Positions 54,519 through 62,127 are shown, numbered from the stretch's first letter. The stretch is DNA of 64,000 bases from CAWEDP01 sp963807925 (GCA_963807925.1 CAWEDP010000002.1:1736001-1800000); one strand, 5' to 3'. The notes: generated by a model from the letters alone, not told the origin. A program made the numbers and translations.

Positions 54519-56369
54519 ATGCGGGCTGCTGCCAATACGGCCCTCCGTCAGGAACCGGCCCCTCCGCCGGCGTGGGTCGCCGACTGCGTCCTCGATCGCC
54601 CGACCATGATCGAGTGGCGCACCGGCGCCGACAGGGCGGTCCCGGCGTACGCAGCGGCCCACGACGTCGAGCTGTTGCTCGCCGGCGTGCTGTTCGATCT
54701 CGATGTCGTCGCCGCTCGGTGGAATCTGCCGGACGATGTGGCGTCCAATCCGGCGGCCGTGGCGCTCGAAGCGTACCGGCGGCTCGGCGAATCGTGGACC
54801 GACGTCCTCAACGGGCGCTTCGCGCTTCTGCTGGCCGATCGCGGCCGGCGCCGCGTGCTGGCGGTGCGGGATCGCATGGGATGGCACCCGTTGTACTACG
54901 CGCGGGGCCCTCACGATCGCCTCATCGTCTCGCCGGCGATTCCGGCGCTTCTGGCCGATCCCGACGTGCCCCGCACGCTCAATCGCGTGGTGCTCGCCGA
55001 GCACGTGCTCCACCGGTTCGTGGACACCAACGAGACGCATTACTCGGCGGTGCGCCGCGTGCCGCCGGGGCACGTGCTGACCGTCGCCGGCGCCGAGCCG
55101 ACGACCCACCGGTACTGGGATCCGGGCAAGTCGGTGCGCTGGCTGAAGGAAGACGAGCTCGGGTTGTTCGACCAGGCGTTCGAGCGGGCGGTCGCGCGCT
55201 GCCTGCCCGGACGTCCGGCGATCTTCCTGAGCGGCGGATTCGACTCGGTCAGCGTGGCCGCCGTCGCCACCGACCTGACCGCGCGCCAGGGCCGGCCGAA
55301 GCCGCACGCGCTGTCGCTCGACTTTCCGGATCCCCACGACAGCGAAGGGTTCATCCAGCGGTCGGTCGCCAACAGGCTCGGCCTGTCGCAGGACTTCGTC
55401 ACCTTCGACGAGGCGGTCTCGGGTCGAGGCCTGATTCGCCCGTCGCTCGATCTCGGCGCCACCTGGCCGCTCCCGATGATCAACCTGTGGGCGCCGGCCT
55501 ACCAGCACCTGGGCCGCCTGGGCGCGGCGCGGGGCTGCACGTCGATCCTCACCGGCACCGGCGGCGACGAGTGGCTCAACGTCAGCCCGTACCTCGCCGC
55601 CGATTTCATTCGCGCCGGCCGCCTCCGCGAGCTGGCGGGCCTGTTCGGCACGTTCCGCCGATCGTTCAACTTCCCGATGCGGATGGTGGCGCACAACCTG
55701 CTGTGGCGCTACGGTCTGCGGCCCGTGGCCGGCGCGGCCGCCGACCGCATCGCGCCAGAGTGGTATGCCGCGTGGCGCAAACGCGGCGCAATCAACCCGA
55801 CGCCGGCATGGGCCGCACCCGATCCGGCCATCCGCCGCGCGATGGACGACCGCGCCCCGGCACTGCTTCGCACGCCGCGGCCCCCCGAGGGGTTCTACCA
55901 GCAGCACATGCACGGGGCGCTCGACTACCCGCTGGCGGCGATGGAATACGAAGAGCACTTCGAGTTCGGCAGGCGGCTGGGGATGCAGATGCTGCATCCC
56001 TATCTCGACGCCGACCTGGTGGAGCTGCTCTATCGGACGCCGCCCGCCCTGCTGGCTCGCGGCGGACGGACCAAGGCCATGGTGCGCACGACGACGGCCC
56101 GGCGCTTTCCGGAGCTGGGATTCAAGGCGCAGCGCAAGACCGACGCCACCGATTTCTTCCGCAAGGTCCTTCAGGACGAAGGCGGCGCCGCCTGGGCCGC
56201 CTCGAAGGGCGTGTCGGCGCTCGCGGAACTGGGCGTCGTGGACGGTCCGGGCGTGTCGGCGCAGGTGAACGAGCTCATCGCGGGCGCGCGGCCCAATCAG
56301 ACGTATCGCGTGTGGACGGTGCTCAACTTGGAGCGGTGGGTGCGGGCCCGGCTGCAGGCAAACGGTTAG
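54519..56369 (+). CDS. Lasso peptide cyclase (asparagine-synthetase-like, McjC type)
   Basis: 616 aa. It lacks the Cys2 glutaminase nucleophile of true AsnB; the N-terminal half is a degenerate Ntn domain (NGRFALLLADRGRRRVLAVRD). The ATP-pyrophosphatase loop FLSGGFDSVSVAAVA and the later SILTGTGGDEWLNVSPYL are intact. Lasso cyclases adenylate the ring Asp/Glu and close it on Gly1. It is followed by the precursor gene with AGGAGAACG before its ATG. The neighbours (RRE, B2, HprK) make the lasso assignment strong. Confidence 0.87.
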   Translation: MRAAANTALRQEPAPPPAWVADCVLDRPTMIEWRTGADRAVPAYAAAHDVELLLAGVLFDLDVVAARWNLPDDVASNPAAVALEAYRRLGESWTDVLNGRFALLLADRGRRRVLAVRDRMGWHPLYYARGPHDRLIVSPAIPALLADPDVPRTLNRVVLAEHVLHRFVDTNETHYSAVRRVPPGHVLTVAGAEPTTHRYWDPGKSVRWLKEDELGLFDQAFERAVARCLPGRPAIFLSGGFDSVSVAAVATDLTARQGRPKPHALSLDFPDPHDSEGFIQRSVANRLGLSQDFVTFDEAVSGRGLIRPSLDLGATWPLPMINLWAPAYQHLGRLGAARGCTSILTGTGGDEWLNVSPYLAADFIRAGRLRELAGLFGTFRRSFNFPMRMVAHNLLWRYGLRPVAGAAADRIAPEWYAAWRKRGAINPTPAWAAPDPAIRRAMDDRAPALLRTPRPPEGFYQQHMHGALDYPLAAMEYEEHFEFGRRLGMQMLHPYLDADLVELLYRTPPALLARGGRTKAMVRTTTARRFPELGFKAQRKTDATDFFRKVLQDEGGAAWAASKGVSALAELGVVDGPGVSAQVNELIAGARPNQTYRVWTVLNLERWVRARLQANG

Positions 56370-56376
56370 GAGAACG

Positions 56377-56553
56377 ATGATGAAGCAGGACAAGACTCAA
56401 CGTGCAGGCCAGGCGCAGGCGCCGCTCGGCTGGAAGCGCCCGCAGCTGACCTATATCGGAAACGTCGGCGACGTGCTGCAGGGCGGAGGGGGAAAGCTGA
56501 GCCCGACCTGCGCCGACAAAGGTGACATCGGCAAACCGCGCGGACAGCACTGA
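56377..56553 (+). CDS. Lasso peptide precursor (A), 58 aa
   Basis: The ATG ATG at 56377 has AGGAG 5 nt upstream. The leader contains WKRPQLTYIG (residues 19-28), a perfect match in spacing to the YxxPxLxxxG motif recognised by lasso RREs (Trp for Tyr), then NVGDVLQ. A Gly run, residues 36-39, precedes KLSPTCAD. If Gly39 is core residue 1, Asp47 is position 9, allowing a 9-residue macrolactam with an 11-residue tail (KGDIGKPRGQH). Starting at Gly36-38 leaves no acidic residue at 7-9. The single Cys45 is inside the predicted ring. It lies between cyclase and HprK genes and stops 1 bp before the latter. Confidence 0.82.
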   Translation: MMKQDKTQRAGQAQAPLGWKRPQLTYIGNVGDVLQGGGGKLSPTCADKGDIGKPRGQH

Positions 56554-56554
56554 G

Positions 56555-57610
56555 GTGCCCGCTGTCGCCGCGGATTCAGCCGTGACTCCCGATCTCCGCG
56601 ACGGACGCCCCTGGCTGCTCGGTCTCCGGCTGGCGCGCGCGGGCGAGCGCGCGCCCGCTCCCCACGAGAGCCCGGAGTCCGACGTCCACGTGTGGCGCTC
56701 CCAGGACGGCGGGGACATCGCCTACGGGTTCCGGCGGGACGGCCGGTGCTGGATGCACTGGCCGTCGTTCGCCACCTATGGGTTCGCGCCTGACGACCCG
56801 TTCGTCACGGCGTACCCTGCGCCCGGGCCGTCCCTCGCCAGCATCTGCGACGTCTTCAGCCGCAGCGTCCTCCCGATGGCTCTCCAGTCGCTCGGCTTCG
56901 AGGCGCTCCACGGCAGCAGCATCGTCAGCGACGCGGGCGTGATGGTGTTCGCCGGCCAGTCGAAGGCGGGCAAGTCCACCATCGCGTTCGGTCTGAGCCG
57001 CCGCGGCTACCAGCAGTGGTCCGACGATGCGGTGGTGTTCCGGATGCCGGGCGGGATGCCGGAAGCGGTGCCGCTGCCCTTCGCGGTCCGCCTGCGGCAG
57101 GACGCGCCGACCGGTGCGGCGCCGCTCGGGCCGGATTTCCACTGGCCGGACCGGGTGCCCACCCGGATCGCCGGCGTCTGCCTCGTGTCGCAACTGGGTC
57201 GGGGCGCGCCGGGCGCCGCCATCCAGATTCGCACGCTGGGGCGGGCGGAGGCGTTTCCGGGCATCCTCGCCCAGGCGCACGAGTTCGATCCGGCCCACAC
57301 CGAACGCCGGCACCGGATGCTCGACGTGTACCTGGACGTGGCCGCAGGCGTTCCGATGTTCGAGGTGGCGTTCCGGCCCGAGCCCAGCCAGTTCGAACGG
57401 CTGCTCGACGAGATCGAGGAGCGGATCGGAATGCGGGGAGGTCGGGTGGTCCGGATGAAGCGGGAAGATGAGCGCGTCACGGTCCGGCTGAAGCCGGATC
57501 CCACCGATGTCACGGTCCGGCTAAAGCCGGACACTACGGACATCGGGGTTGCAGGCGGTCGCGAATCGGCGTTCGGGATCCCGCTCGCGGAGATCCAGAG
57601 GGCAAGCTGA
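56555..57610 (+). CDS. HPr-kinase-like protein of the lasso cluster with two in-frame REPs
   Basis: About 351 aa from the GTG at 56555 (a GTG at 56522 would overlap the precursor). The P-loop is VFAGQSKAGKSTIAFGL, preceded by ALHGSSIVSDAG, and QWSDDAVVF supplies an acidic pair. Paeninodin-type lasso loci use such kinases to phosphorylate the C-terminal Ser. This precursor ends in His, so Ser42 or Thr44 in the core, or another target, must be considered. At residues ~310-330 two REP units are translated as VRLKPDPTDVTVRLKPDTTD, an insertion in the tail. The stop is 1 bp before the B2 start. Confidence 0.8.
   Translation: MPAVAADSAVTPDLRDGRPWLLGLRLARAGERAPAPHESPESDVHVWRSQDGGDIAYGFRRDGRCWMHWPSFATYGFAPDDPFVTAYPAPGPSLASICDVFSRSVLPMALQSLGFEALHGSSIVSDAGVMVFAGQSKAGKSTIAFGLSRRGYQQWSDDAVVFRMPGGMPEAVPLPFAVRLRQDAPTGAAPLGPDFHWPDRVPTRIAGVCLVSQLGRGAPGAAIQIRTLGRAEAFPGILAQAHEFDPAHTERRHRMLDVYLDVAAGVPMFEVAFRPEPSQFERLLDEIEERIGMRGGRVVRMKREDERVTVRLKPDPTDVTVRLKPDTTDIGVAGGRESAFGIPLAEIQRAS
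57481..57537 (+). repeat. Two tandem REP palindromes inside the HprK-like gene
   Basis: Units at 57481-57504 (a variant with GGATCCCAC) and 57514-57537 are spaced 33 bp apart, so the frame is kept. They are read on the sense strand as VRLKPDPT and VRLKPDTT. This is the opposite reading orientation from the copies at 37.3 and 53.4 kb. Confidence 0.87.
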
Positions 57611-57611
57611 C

Positions 57612-58113
57612 GTGACCATCCGCGCGGCGGCGGGCCGCTGGAGGCAGGTCGCCGCACACATCGAGTCGCCGGACGATGGGTGGCTGGCGGCGCGGATGGT
57701 GGCGTGGGCCTGCTGCCTGCCGATCCTGAAGCGCGTGGTGCCGCTGCCCTCGCTCGTCAGGCTGGTTCGACAGGATCCTCGCTCGAACGCGCGCGACGAG
57801 GCTCGCGAAGATCGAATCGCCACTTTCGCCCGGTGGAGCTGCCGGCTGACGCGGTGGTCGAACGGCGGGAACTGCCTGGAGCGCGGCCTGCTGCAGGTAC
57901 CGGTTCCTGGGCCGCGCCAACGCCCGGCCGTCGCTCGCCGTCGGATTCGCGCCGGCGCCCGACGGAACCATCCGCGGCCACGCCTGGGTCATCGTGGACG
58001 GTCAGCCGGTCGGCGAGACGCGAGCGTCGCTGGCGGAGTTTCACACGGCCCTCACCTTCGATCCCGACGGACGGACGATTGCCGACGACGAACCGCTCCT
58101 GAAGTCGGCCTGA
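57612..58113 (+). CDS. Lasso leader peptidase B2 (transglutaminase-like), frameshifted
   Basis: 166 aa after removing one G at GGTACC (57896-57897). From the GTG at 57612, the N-terminal half is helical (AWACCLPILKRVVPLPSLVRL) and leads to RWSNGGNCLERGLLQ with the catalytic Cys. After the shift, YRFLGRANARPSLAVGFAP is followed by GHAWVIVDGQPVGE, supplying the catalytic His and Asp. This is the McjB/B2 cysteine protease that removes the leader before cyclisation. Its stop is followed by a 90-bp gap before the next gene. Confidence 0.83.
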
Positions 58114-58202
58114 TCCTCCCTCACGCGCTCACGCGCGCAGCGAGCGTCCGCGCGCGCACGCCTCCTTTCAAGGGCTCCGCGACATCGACCGATAACAGGA
58201 GT

Positions 58203-59342
58203 ATGCACGCTCCTGCCTCGGTCGCCGTTGCGGGGTCCTCGGCGCTGGACCTGCTCGCGGCGGTCCTCCGCGGCGACGCGACCGAGTGGCCGGTTTCCCA
58301 CGGCGCGGCAGGCGGACAGGCCTTCCTGGACGCGGCCGTCGAGCATCGCGTGGAGCCGCTCGTCGTCTGGCGGCTGCGCCGGGCCGGCACGCTGGATCGA
58401 TGGCCGGAAACGGTGCGCGGTCCGCTGGCGGAAGACGCGCGCAAGGTCGCCCTGTTCGAAGCCGCGCGCGAAGGAGAGCTGCGGCGCGTGCTCGCCGCGC
58501 TGGATCGCGCGGGCGTCGGCTGCCTGCTGATGAAGGGGGCCGCGCTGGCGTACACGCGCTATCCGAAACCGTGGCTGCGGCCGCGGCTGGACAACGATCT
58601 GCTCGTCAGTGCGAGCGACCTGGACGAGGCGGCGCGCGTCTTCCGGGACCTGTCGTACGAGACGACCAACGAGCTCACGGGCGACTTCGTCAGCCATCAG
58701 CTTCCCTGGGTCAGGATCGATCGGCTCGGACTCCGTCACGTGTTCGACGTGCACTGGAAGATCAACAACCGGCCGCTCTTGTCGGACCTGCTGCCGTTCG
58801 AGGAGCTTCTGGCCCGGGCGACGCCCGTGCCGGCCCTCGGCGCCCTCGTTCCAGGCGACCTTGACGCGCTACTGCTGGCCTGCCTCCACCCGGTGAGCCA
58901 TCATCGAAACTCGGACAGCCTCGTCTGGTGCTACGACATTCACCTGCTCGCCGGCGGCCTCTGCCCGGCGGAGCTCGACAGGTTCGTGACGCTGGCGCTC
59001 GAGAAACAGGTGGCCGCAATCTGCGCGGCCGGATTGCAGCACGCGTCGATGCACTTTCACACGGCGGTGCCGCCGGACGTCATCGATCGGCTGTCGGTCG
59101 GCGGCGAGCCGTCGGCCGCCTATCTGGGTCCCTCGGCGTGGCGCGGAGACGTGCGGCTCTGGGACGTCAGGGCGCTGCCGGGCTGGCGCGCGAAGATGCG
59201 GTACGTCCGGGAGGTCGCGATTCCGGACGCCGACTTCATGCTCAAGGAGTACGACTGTCCCACGCGGGCGCTGGTGCCCGCGCTGCACGTCCACCGGCTG
59301 GCGCGCGGGACATGGAGACTGCTCCGGCGTTTTGCGCGATGA
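58203..59342 (+). CDS. Nucleotidyltransferase-fold protein (PF14907-like) of the lasso cluster
   Basis: 379 aa from the ATG at 58203 with AGGAG 5 nt before it. The core AGVGCLLMKGAALAYTRY...RPRLDNDLLVSASD has the Gly turn and D-x-D of the pol-beta fold. It is a paralogue of the 13204-14355 protein (both have MKG/LKG then DxDLLV). Also visible are FDVHWKINNRPLL and HPVSHHRNSDSLVWCYDIHLL. Members are frequent next to lasso genes; nucleotidylation or another tailoring of the peptide has been guessed but not shown. The stop overlaps the next PqqD start (ATGA). Confidence 0.78.
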   Translation: MHAPASVAVAGSSALDLLAAVLRGDATEWPVSHGAAGGQAFLDAAVEHRVEPLVVWRLRRAGTLDRWPETVRGPLAEDARKVALFEAAREGELRRVLAALDRAGVGCLLMKGAALAYTRYPKPWLRPRLDNDLLVSASDLDEAARVFRDLSYETTNELTGDFVSHQLPWVRIDRLGLRHVFDVHWKINNRPLLSDLLPFEELLARATPVPALGALVPGDLDALLLACLHPVSHHRNSDSLVWCYDIHLLAGGLCPAELDRFVTLALEKQVAAICAAGLQHASMHFHTAVPPDVIDRLSVGGEPSAAYLGPSAWRGDVRLWDVRALPGWRAKMRYVREVAIPDADFMLKEYDCPTRALVPALHVHRLARGTWRLLRRFAR

Positions 59343-59674
59343 TAGGCGCGCGGCTTCGCGCCGGCGCGAAGGCTGACCAAGCGATGACGAAACGGCTGGC
59401 CAGAATCGGCCCTCACACACGGTACCGGGATCTCGAAGGCGAAGCGGTGCTGCTGCACCTCGGGAGCGGCGAGTGCTTCGCGCTGGATCGGATTGGCAAC
59501 CGGGCCTGGCAACTGATCGTCGAGCTCGGCGACGTGGACCGTGTGGCGGCGGCTCTCGCATCCGAGTTCCACGCGGCCCCCGATGTCGTGGCGTCCGATC
59601 TCGATCGGCTGGTCGCCGAGCTGCTGGCGAGGAACCTGATCGAGGTCATCCAGCTTCCGGTGTCGGAATCCTGA
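59339..59674 (+). CDS. Second PqqD-like RRE protein of the lasso cluster
   Basis: 111 aa, with the ATG at 59339 overlapping the previous stop; an internal ATG at 59384 (MTKRLARIGPHTRYRDLEGE) would give a 96-aa form closer to the family size. It has VLLHLGSGECFALDRIGNRAWQLIVELGDVDRVAAAL and a final helix DLDRLVAELLARNLIEVI. This is the third PqqD-like protein of the window and the second in this operon. Two RREs suggest two leader-dependent steps (proteolysis and phosphorylation or nucleotidyl transfer). It converges on the DUF192 gene with an 18-bp gap. Confidence 0.8.
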   Translation: MIGARLRAGAKADQAMTKRLARIGPHTRYRDLEGEAVLLHLGSGECFALDRIGNRAWQLIVELGDVDRVAAALASEFHAAPDVVASDLDRLVAELLARNLIEVIQLPVSES

Positions 59675-59692
59675 AGCCGGCGGCGGCGGAGG

Positions 59693-60079
59693 TCAGCCCA
59701 CCACGAGCTGGTCGCCGGCCGCGAGGCCGCCCTGCCGCTCGAGGGTCCCGGCGTTCAGCTCGAAGACGGCGAAGGCCCGCAGGCTCCCGGCGATGCGCCA
59801 CGGCTTGAGGTTTCGCACCACTTTCAGCACCCGGCCGTCGCGATTGACGAACACGACGTCGATTGCGAAGCGCATGAACAAGGTGTGGATGGCGCTGCAG
59901 GGCGCGATGACCATCGCGGCGGAGGGATCGAAGCTGTCGCGTCCGAGCAGGCCGCGGCGCCGGGTGGCGCTGGTCGTGGCCAGCTCCACGGTTGACGCGA
60001 GCAGCTGGCCGGTGCGCTGATTGGTCAGGCCGATCGGCGGCGGGCGTCGGGAGAGGCCGGACAGGAACGAGCGCGCCAT
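59693..60079 (-). CDS. DUF192 family protein
   Basis: This 128-aa protein has the family signature RRRGLLGRDSFDPSAAMVIAPC...IHTLFMRFAIDVVFVNRDGRVLKV. It ends with a beta-strand pair (AVFELNAGTLERQGGLAAGDQLVV). DUF192 proteins are small beta-barrel proteins of unknown biochemical role. There is no signal peptide here. It is complete, faces the lasso operon, and its 5' side holds two REP palindromes. Confidence 0.85.
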   Translation of the reverse strand: MARSFLSGLSRRPPPIGLTNQRTGQLLASTVELATTSATRRRGLLGRDSFDPSAAMVIAPCSAIHTLFMRFAIDVVFVNRDGRVLKVVRNLKPWRIAGSLRAFAVFELNAGTLERQGGLAAGDQLVVG

Positions 60080-60100
60080 CGTGGTCGAAGTCTAACCCGT

Positions 60101-60152
60101 GTAGCGTCCGGCTTCAGCCGGACCGTTTGTCGTGTCCGGCTTCAGCCGGACC
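60101..60152 (-). repeat. Two REP palindromes downstream of the RAYT gene
   Basis: Units at 60101-60124 and 60131-60152 have the core GTCCGGCTTCAGCCGGAC in minus orientation. They abut the 3' end of the REP-associated transposase and fill the gap to DUF192. Confidence 0.88.
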
Positions 60153-60155
60153 CCC

Positions 60156-60639
60156 TCACTCGATCCCCTCCAACAACTCCCGCAACGGACCCACCAGCGA
60201 TCCGACGAACGGATAATCCTCGACGCGTTCGGCCAATCCCGCGCGAATCGGATTGCCGACGATGTACCGCGCGACGATGCGCGTCGGTTCGTCACCGCGC
60301 AGCACGTGCTCGAACCCGTATCGCTGCCACAATGCGCCCTCGCCGCGCCTGGCGAACCGGAATCCCGAGTACCTGCTTCGCGCGGGCGATGAACCGCCTG
60401 GCGTCGGCGTCCTCGGATCGTCCTTCGACGAGCAGGTGCAGATGATCCGGCATGAAGCAGTACGCAATCACCGCGAACGCCTGTTCCGACGCGGCTCGCG
60501 AAATCTGCGAGAGGACGAGATCGACGACCGCGGGGTCGGTGAATCGAGGGATCCGCCGATTCGTGCAGAACGTCAGGAAATAGCGGTACCTGCCCACGTA
60601 GTCGAATGACTTGAGATGACCGGGCGAGCCGGTGCGCAT
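60156..60639 (-). CDS. REP-associated tyrosine transposase (RAYT, Y1/HUH type), frameshifted
   Basis: 160 aa after removing one base at GTACC 60371-60373 (minus strand CAGGTACTC to CAGTACTC). It reads DYVGRYRYFLTFCTNRR, VIAYCFMPDHLHLLVEG (the HUH pair), RRFIARAKQ, then YSGFRFARRGEGALWQRYGFEHV and ARYIVGNPIRAGL, whose Tyr is the probable nucleophile. Y1 RAYTs process and spread REP/BIME sequences. Here REP units lie within 10 bp downstream and 50 bp upstream. With the corrected base it looks functional. Confidence 0.85.
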
Positions 60640-60684
60640 GCCGGCTTGCGGGCAAGGGGTGTTCCGGCGGTCCGGCGGTCCGGC

Positions 60685-60699
60685 GGTCCGGCTAAAGCC
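60685..60699 (+). repeat. Half REP interrupted by the IS
   Basis: GGTCCGGCTAAAGCC is the left half of a REP; its right half resumes at 62128. The 10 bp GGCTAAAGCC (60690-60699) are repeated at 62128-62137 as the target-site duplication. Upstream, TCCGGCGG repeats (60664-60690) look like slipped copies of the REP arm. Confidence 0.88.
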
Positions 60700-60717
60700 T
60701 AATGCCTTTCGGAAATT
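60700..60717 (+). repeat. IS left inverted repeat
   Basis: TAATGCCTTTCGGAAATT, identical to the reverse complement of 62110-62127; 13 bp from the transposase stop. Confidence 0.93.
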
Positions 60718-60730
60718 GATGACCACGTTG

Positions 60731-62053
60731 CTACACGAGTTGCAACTGCATCGTCCCTTCGATCGCGTGCGTCTTCACCAACCGGGGCCACGCCTTGATC
60801 GGCTGGCGCACGGCTCGGGGACAACTGCGGGCGCGCCGAGGCGGGGTGACATACCGGCGCATCCGCCGGTAACCACGCCTCATGATGGTGGTGAGTTGTT
60901 GCTCGGTGAGCACGCCGTGCCCCAAGTCGACCCACAGCCACATGGGTTTCACACAAAGTTCCAAGATTTTCGTGAAGCTCACCCGCAACACGGGCAATTG
61001 GCTGCCGGCTGCGCGCTGGCGTTCGACAGCCAGCAGCGCACTGACCAGGACGAGGGCGGCAATTTCCTGAGCGGCCGTTTCGATGGTATGACTCTGCAGG
61101 AGCGCGGTCTTCCGCACCTGCCGTTTCAGCTCGCGAAAATACAGCTCGTGTTCCCAGCGATGGGCATAGAGCTGCGCGAGCTCGAGCGCCGGGGCCGTGC
61201 GCGGATCGAGCAGACTGGTCCACAATCGCAACTCGTGCGGGCGATGTCCCTGGCGCCCCACCCGCACGCGAATCTCGCGGACCTGGAACCACTCGAGAAT
61301 CTGGCCCGGCCGCTGGCGCGCGCGGTGCGCAATCTGGATCAGGCGCGTGCCGTCGGCCAAGCGTGTGCGGACGCGGGGCGTGGTCGATCGCGAGGCGCGC
61401 AGCAAAAAATGACTGCCTACCCGTGTGCAGGCGACCCGCGCGTGGGCCACAAACGCCGCGACCCCATACAACCGATCGCCGAGCAGCAACGCCCGCTTCG
61501 GGAGCTGGGCCAGCAGGCGCTGGGCCAACGCCCATTCCGATTCCCCCTGACGCCCAATCGCCGCGGCGAGCGGATTGTGCAGGCCGACTTCCAGCAGGAC
61601 GGCGGTCCAGATCTTGGCAAAGGCCGCGCGGCCCCGACGCGTGCGCGCTTTGACGGTCGTCGCGCTGATCTGCGGCGTGTTGGTCAGGCTGAATTGCGTC
61701 CCGTCGAGCGCCACCAGGCGCCAGCCCCGCCAGAACGCCTCGCGCTCCCGATGCGTCGCTTGGGGCCGCAAGACCCGGCGCATCAACTCGGCAAAGATGG
61801 CCCACGGCAGGCGCGCGCGGCGGTCGGCCCACGAACTGTCCGCCAAGGCGTCGGCGAACAGCTCCGCCGAATGCTCGCCCAACGTGCCGGCGCCCTGCAG
61901 CATGTGAAAGGTCAGCGCCGGGACCAATTCGCTCACCGGCACTCGCGGTTTGCGCCCGCGTCGGACTGGCATCACCGGCTTCCACGAGCCGACCAGCCGA
62001 TCCCACGCGGCCAAAAATCCCACTCGCGTACCAGCCTGGGCATGTGTCGACAT
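60731..62053 (-). CDS. IS4-family DDE transposase
   Basis: 440 aa from the ATG at 62053; a TTG at 62083 is an alternative. The DDE catalytic residues fit RLVALDGTQFSLTN (first Asp), LLLGDRLYGVAAFV (second Asp) and YAHRWEHELYFRELK. The last matches the IS4 signature Y-x2-R-x3-E-x6-K exactly and supplies the Glu. An N-terminal helical region (LVPALTFHMLQGAGTL) and a basic C-terminus complete a normal-length protein. There is no frameshift. Confidence 0.92.
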   Translation of the reverse strand: MSTHAQAGTRVGFLAAWDRLVGSWKPVMPVRRGRKPRVPVSELVPALTFHMLQGAGTLGEHSAELFADALADSSWADRRARLPWAIFAELMRRVLRPQATHREREAFWRGWRLVALDGTQFSLTNTPQISATTVKARTRRGRAAFAKIWTAVLLEVGLHNPLAAAIGRQGESEWALAQRLLAQLPKRALLLGDRLYGVAAFVAHARVACTRVGSHFLLRASRSTTPRVRTRLADGTRLIQIAHRARQRPGQILEWFQVREIRVRVGRQGHRPHELRLWTSLLDPRTAPALELAQLYAHRWEHELYFRELKRQVRKTALLQSHTIETAAQEIAALVLVSALLAVERQRAAGSQLPVLRVSFTKILELCVKPMWLWVDLGHGVLTEQQLTTIMRRGYRRMRRYVTPPRRARSCPRAVRQPIKAWPRLVKTHAIEGTMQLQLV

Positions 62054-62109
62054 GTCCAGTGTAAGTACAGATTCTTCGAGCAATGTACAAGAGGTTTCTC
62101 ACGTCCGCG

Positions 62110-62127
62110 AATTTCCGAAAGGCATTA
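62110..62127 (-). repeat. IS right inverted repeat
   Basis: AATTTCCGAAAGGCATTA, the inverted copy of 60700-60717, upstream of the transposase start. Confidence 0.93.

Larger units (their letters stand above)
60700..62127 (-). mobile_element. IS4-family insertion sequence, 1428 bp, complete
   Basis: Perfect 18-bp terminal inverted repeats TAATGCCTTTCGGAAATT occur at 60700-60717 and, inverted, at 62110-62127. The flanking 10-bp direct repeat GGCTAAAGCC is the target duplication, within the length range of IS4-family elements. It contains one transposase gene and nothing else. Ends and gene look intact, so the insertion is probably recent. The target is the palindromic centre of a REP unit. Confidence 0.93.

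Noticed and set aside
2113..60373. Programmed ribosomal frameshifting in the many split genes
   Set aside because: There are no common slippery heptamers or stimulatory structures; the genes are unrelated and errors are mostly extra bases at GTAC or short homopolymers, better explained by sequence error.
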